Position numbers and translations under genes: made by a program
Notes under the pieces: generated by a model
What the model saw: the letters and a program-made list of their open reading frames with translations, nothing else
What the model was told of the DNA's origin: nothing
Database searches by the model: none
Source: Rosistilla oblonga
GTDB lineage: Bacteria; Planctomycetota; Planctomycetia; Pirellulales; Pirellulaceae
Direction of reading: 5' to 3'
DNA length: 64,000 nucleotides
NCBI RefSeq assembly: GCF_007751715.1
Contig: NZ_CP036292.1
Coordinates: 1,674,001-1,738,000 of the forward strand
Shown: positions 62,331-64,000 of the stretch, piece by piece
Layout: every line of letters begins with the position of its first letter
Position numbering within the stretch: the stretch's first letter is position 1

Positions 62331-63413
62331 TCAAACCTGGGGACGCATGGGCAGGATCTGAGGCGGATTCGGTTCGTCGTTAGGCAACAAACTGACGATG
62401 TCGGTGATGTCGATCAGTCCGACCGGTCGTTGATTTGCATCGGTGACTGGCAGTTCGCTGATCCTTCGCTGGGCGAGGATTTGAATCGCATCTGCCAGCA
62501 ACGAGCCGCTGCGGACACGCGTCACCTGGCTCGACATCACTTCGACGATCGGCCCGTCCAACGCTCGCTCGCGACGGCGTTCCAACAGACGAGCCAAATC
62601 GCTGTCGGTAAAGATTCCCGACAGGCGTCCCTCTTGATCGGTCAGCATCACCGCGCCGGATCGTCTTCCCGATTTGCTGTTCATCACCAACACGTCGCGG
62701 ACCGAAGTGCTGTCCGATGCGATCCGGCATTGCCCAACGGGTCGCATCACGTCGTCGACGGAAGAGAGTTTTTGTCCGAGGCTGCCGCCGGGATGGTAGC
62801 GAGCGAAATCGCTGGAGGTGAATCCGCGGAGTTCGCTGGTCAACAGAGCCAATGCATCGCAGACCGCCAGCATCGCCGTGGTGCTTGTCGATGGTGCGAG
62901 TCCCAGTGTGCAGACCTCCTGCGTCGAACCGATCTCGATCACCAGGTCGACGCCTTGCCCCAGGGGACTGTTGGCCGAGGCGGTGATCGCGATTAACGAC
63001 TGCGATTGAGCCGACAGGGCGGGCAGCAGGCGGACGACCTCTTCGGTCTTGCCACTGTGCGAAAGCAGCACGACCACGTCGTCAGCTTGGACCTTGCCCA
63101 AGTCGCCGTGAACCGCTTCGGCTGAATGCAGGAAGTGTGACCGCGTGCCGGTGCTCGATAGCGTCGCCGACAGCTTCTGCCCGATGATTCCCGCTTTGCC
63201 GATTCCCGAGATGATCACCGAGCCTTTGCATGCGAGCAATTGATTTGCAGCGGCGACAATCCTTTGGTCGATCTCAGCCGCCAATCGGGTCAGGTGTTGT
63301 CCCTCGACACGGATCACATTGCGAGCGAATCGCAATTGTTCGATCGGCGTCGCGGCGGCTAGCGAATCGTTCGTGCAATCGCCCGCAGGCTTGGGGATTG
63401 GTTGGGCACTCAT
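62331..63413 (-). CDS. kdsD: Arabinose-5-phosphate isomerase (KdsD)
   Basis: Converts ribulose 5-phosphate to arabinose 5-phosphate, the Kdo precursor; 360 residues. The SIS domain (about 60-200) includes VIISGIGKAGIIGQKLSATLSSTGT, FLHSAEAVHGDLG and LLSHSGKTEE. Two CBS domains follow (about 220-345; VMRPVGQCRIASDSTSVRDVLVMNSKSG; FTDSDLARLLERR; RISELPVTDANQRPVGLIDITDIVSL). The N-terminal ~25 residues are an extra Ala/Pro-rich lead. It is first in the operon with kdsC and the LptC/A-like gene. Confidence 0.95.
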   Translation of the reverse strand: MSAQPIPKPAGDCTNDSLAAATPIEQLRFARNVIRVEGQHLTRLAAEIDQRIVAAANQLLACKGSVIISGIGKAGIIGQKLSATLSSTGTRSHFLHSAEAVHGDLGKVQADDVVVLLSHSGKTEEVVRLLPALSAQSQSLIAITASANSPLGQGVDLVIEIGSTQEVCTLGLAPSTSTTAMLAVCDALALLTSELRGFTSSDFARYHPGGSLGQKLSSVDDVMRPVGQCRIASDSTSVRDVLVMNSKSGRRSGAVMLTDQEGRLSGIFTDSDLARLLERRRERALDGPIVEVMSSQVTRVRSGSLLADAIQILAQRRISELPVTDANQRPVGLIDITDIVSLLPNDEPNPPQILPMRPQV

Positions 63414-63709
63414 GGATCATCCTTGATCGGAGTCGAATGGTCTAACGTTTGTCTATCGACATACGAAGCGGAGTCTATTCATTTGATCCGTTCGCCACAA
63501 CGCGAACCGGGCATAAATAATGCTTGCAAATCCAACGGCTTCCGGCGTCGCGGTCGAACGCTAGCGTTTCGGGCGAGTGATGGAAGATTAGGAGCAATTG
63601 CATGCATTGCAATCGCAGGCGAAGAACCAAATCACTTACAATCGATGCTCGCGGCAGCCGGTTTCCGTTTGTCGACAAATGAACTTCCAATTGCCGTGAC
63701 GAGAAAACG
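63414..63709. other. Divergent promoter region
   Basis: About 300 bases between kdsD and the gene at 63710. Frames read across it on both strands, but none is convincing. Confidence 0.45.
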
Positions 63710-64000
63710 ATGCCCGCAGACGAAACGCCCGCTGACGATTCACCTCAACCAACGCGCCTCAGCGACGATCGGGCGGAATCGGAGTCGGTCGATCGACAGC
63801 GGAGCGCCGAACGATTTGTGTTGTTGCTAGCAACCGTTGGTCCGGCCAGTTTGGCCGCTCTCAGCTTTGGCAGCCAATTGGTCAACGAATACACGATCCA
63901 GAACGTGTGGATCGGCCTGCTGAGCTATTTTCTGAGCGGCATACAGTTCTTTTACTATCTGATCGTGCCGATTTGGATCGCGTGGCGGTATCCGGTGCTG
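63710..64000 (+). CDS. Membrane protein, partial (cut by window end)
   Basis: The frame from ATG 63710 is open to the end of the window: 97 residues. The first ~35 are polar and acidic, then two hydrophobic stretches (FVLLLATVGPASLAALS; IGLLSYFLSGIQFFYYLIV), the second continuing to the edge. No family is recognisable from this part. An AGAAAAC lies just upstream of the ATG, a weak SD at best. Confidence 0.6.
   Translation, partial: MPADETPADDSPQPTRLSDDRAESESVDRQRSAERFVLLLATVGPASLAALSFGSQLVNEYTIQNVWIGLLSYFLSGIQFFYYLIVPIWIAWRYPVL

Overview
The window looks like a chromosomal segment of a planctomycete, most likely in or near the Pirellulaceae (Rhodopirellula/Rosistilla-type). The evidence is two secreted sulfatases of the CxPxR type, SLA1-homology (SHD1) repeats, an ECF sigma factor of the planctomycete-expanded type next to a transmembrane Ser/Thr kinase, DUF1573 and Bat-type von Willebrand proteins, flagellar L/P-ring genes, and frequent GTG/TTG starts. 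Base composition is moderately GC-rich. No phage, integrase, transposase or CRISPR array was seen. Gene ends quoted here are reading-frame ends; many starts are choices made from Shine-Dalgarno (SD) spacing and family length.

Layout. 1-1.9 kb: end of a flagellar operon (flgH fragment, flgI, a short flgJ-like rod-binding protein). 1.9-5.2 kb: slyX, a Gfo/Idh/MocA oxidoreductase, a lipoprotein, a small CPXCG zinc-ribbon-like protein and an ABC ATPase. 5.4-17 kb: secreted proteins (VIT/vWA protein, two sulfatases, SHD1 protein, secreted HAD phosphatase), a NagD-like HAD phosphatase and two blocks of palindromic repeats. 17.8-25.1 kb: housekeeping (ICMT-like methyltransferase, tRNA-Ser, rho, cysteine desulfurase, OmpH/Skp, DUF2780-like protein, TIM-barrel epimerase). 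25.4-30.4 kb: RRM RNA-binding protein, a CehA-like secreted protein, a dnaJ-like/rnpA/yidD operon and a second Gfo/Idh/MocA oxidoreductase. 30.9-35.9 kb: signalling block with an ECF sigma factor, a small repeat-containing ORF coupled to a receptor Ser/Thr kinase, and a sigma-54 response regulator. 35.9-47.8 kb: transporters and metabolism (Nramp-like, enoyl-CoA hydratase, DUF1573, pdxH, GT87-like, HGSNAT-like acyltransferase, AI-2E-family, LPG-synthase-like flippase, SulP). 48.2-55.1 kb: a tightly overlapping Bat (Batl) operon, DUF58-BatD-BatA-BatB/C fusion. 55.4-58.6 kb: tRNA-Leu, a glycosyltransferase and an SGNH hydrolase. 58.7-63.4 kb: a kdsD-kdsC operon ending in a 1029-residue LptC/LptA-like protein. 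63.7-64 kb: start of a membrane protein cut by the window.

How the genes work together. kdsD and kdsC make and dephosphorylate the Kdo precursor. The very long third gene of that operon occupies the place where lptC-lptA normally sit, so it is a candidate single-protein periplasmic bridge for lipopolysaccharide in a planctomycete. The Bat operon encodes two vWA proteins and a DUF58 partner with stop/start overlaps, but no MoxR ATPase is next to it. rnpA is translationally coupled to a DnaJ-like gene rather than following rpmH. The signalling block pairs transcriptional (ECF sigma, sigma-54 activator) and phosphorylation (Ser/Thr kinase) control. The strongest novelty candidates are the LptC/A-like protein, the IPP-repeat ORF that overlaps the kinase start by ATGA, the Bat fusion, the CehA-like protein that has lost its metal ligands, and the palindromic repeat families.
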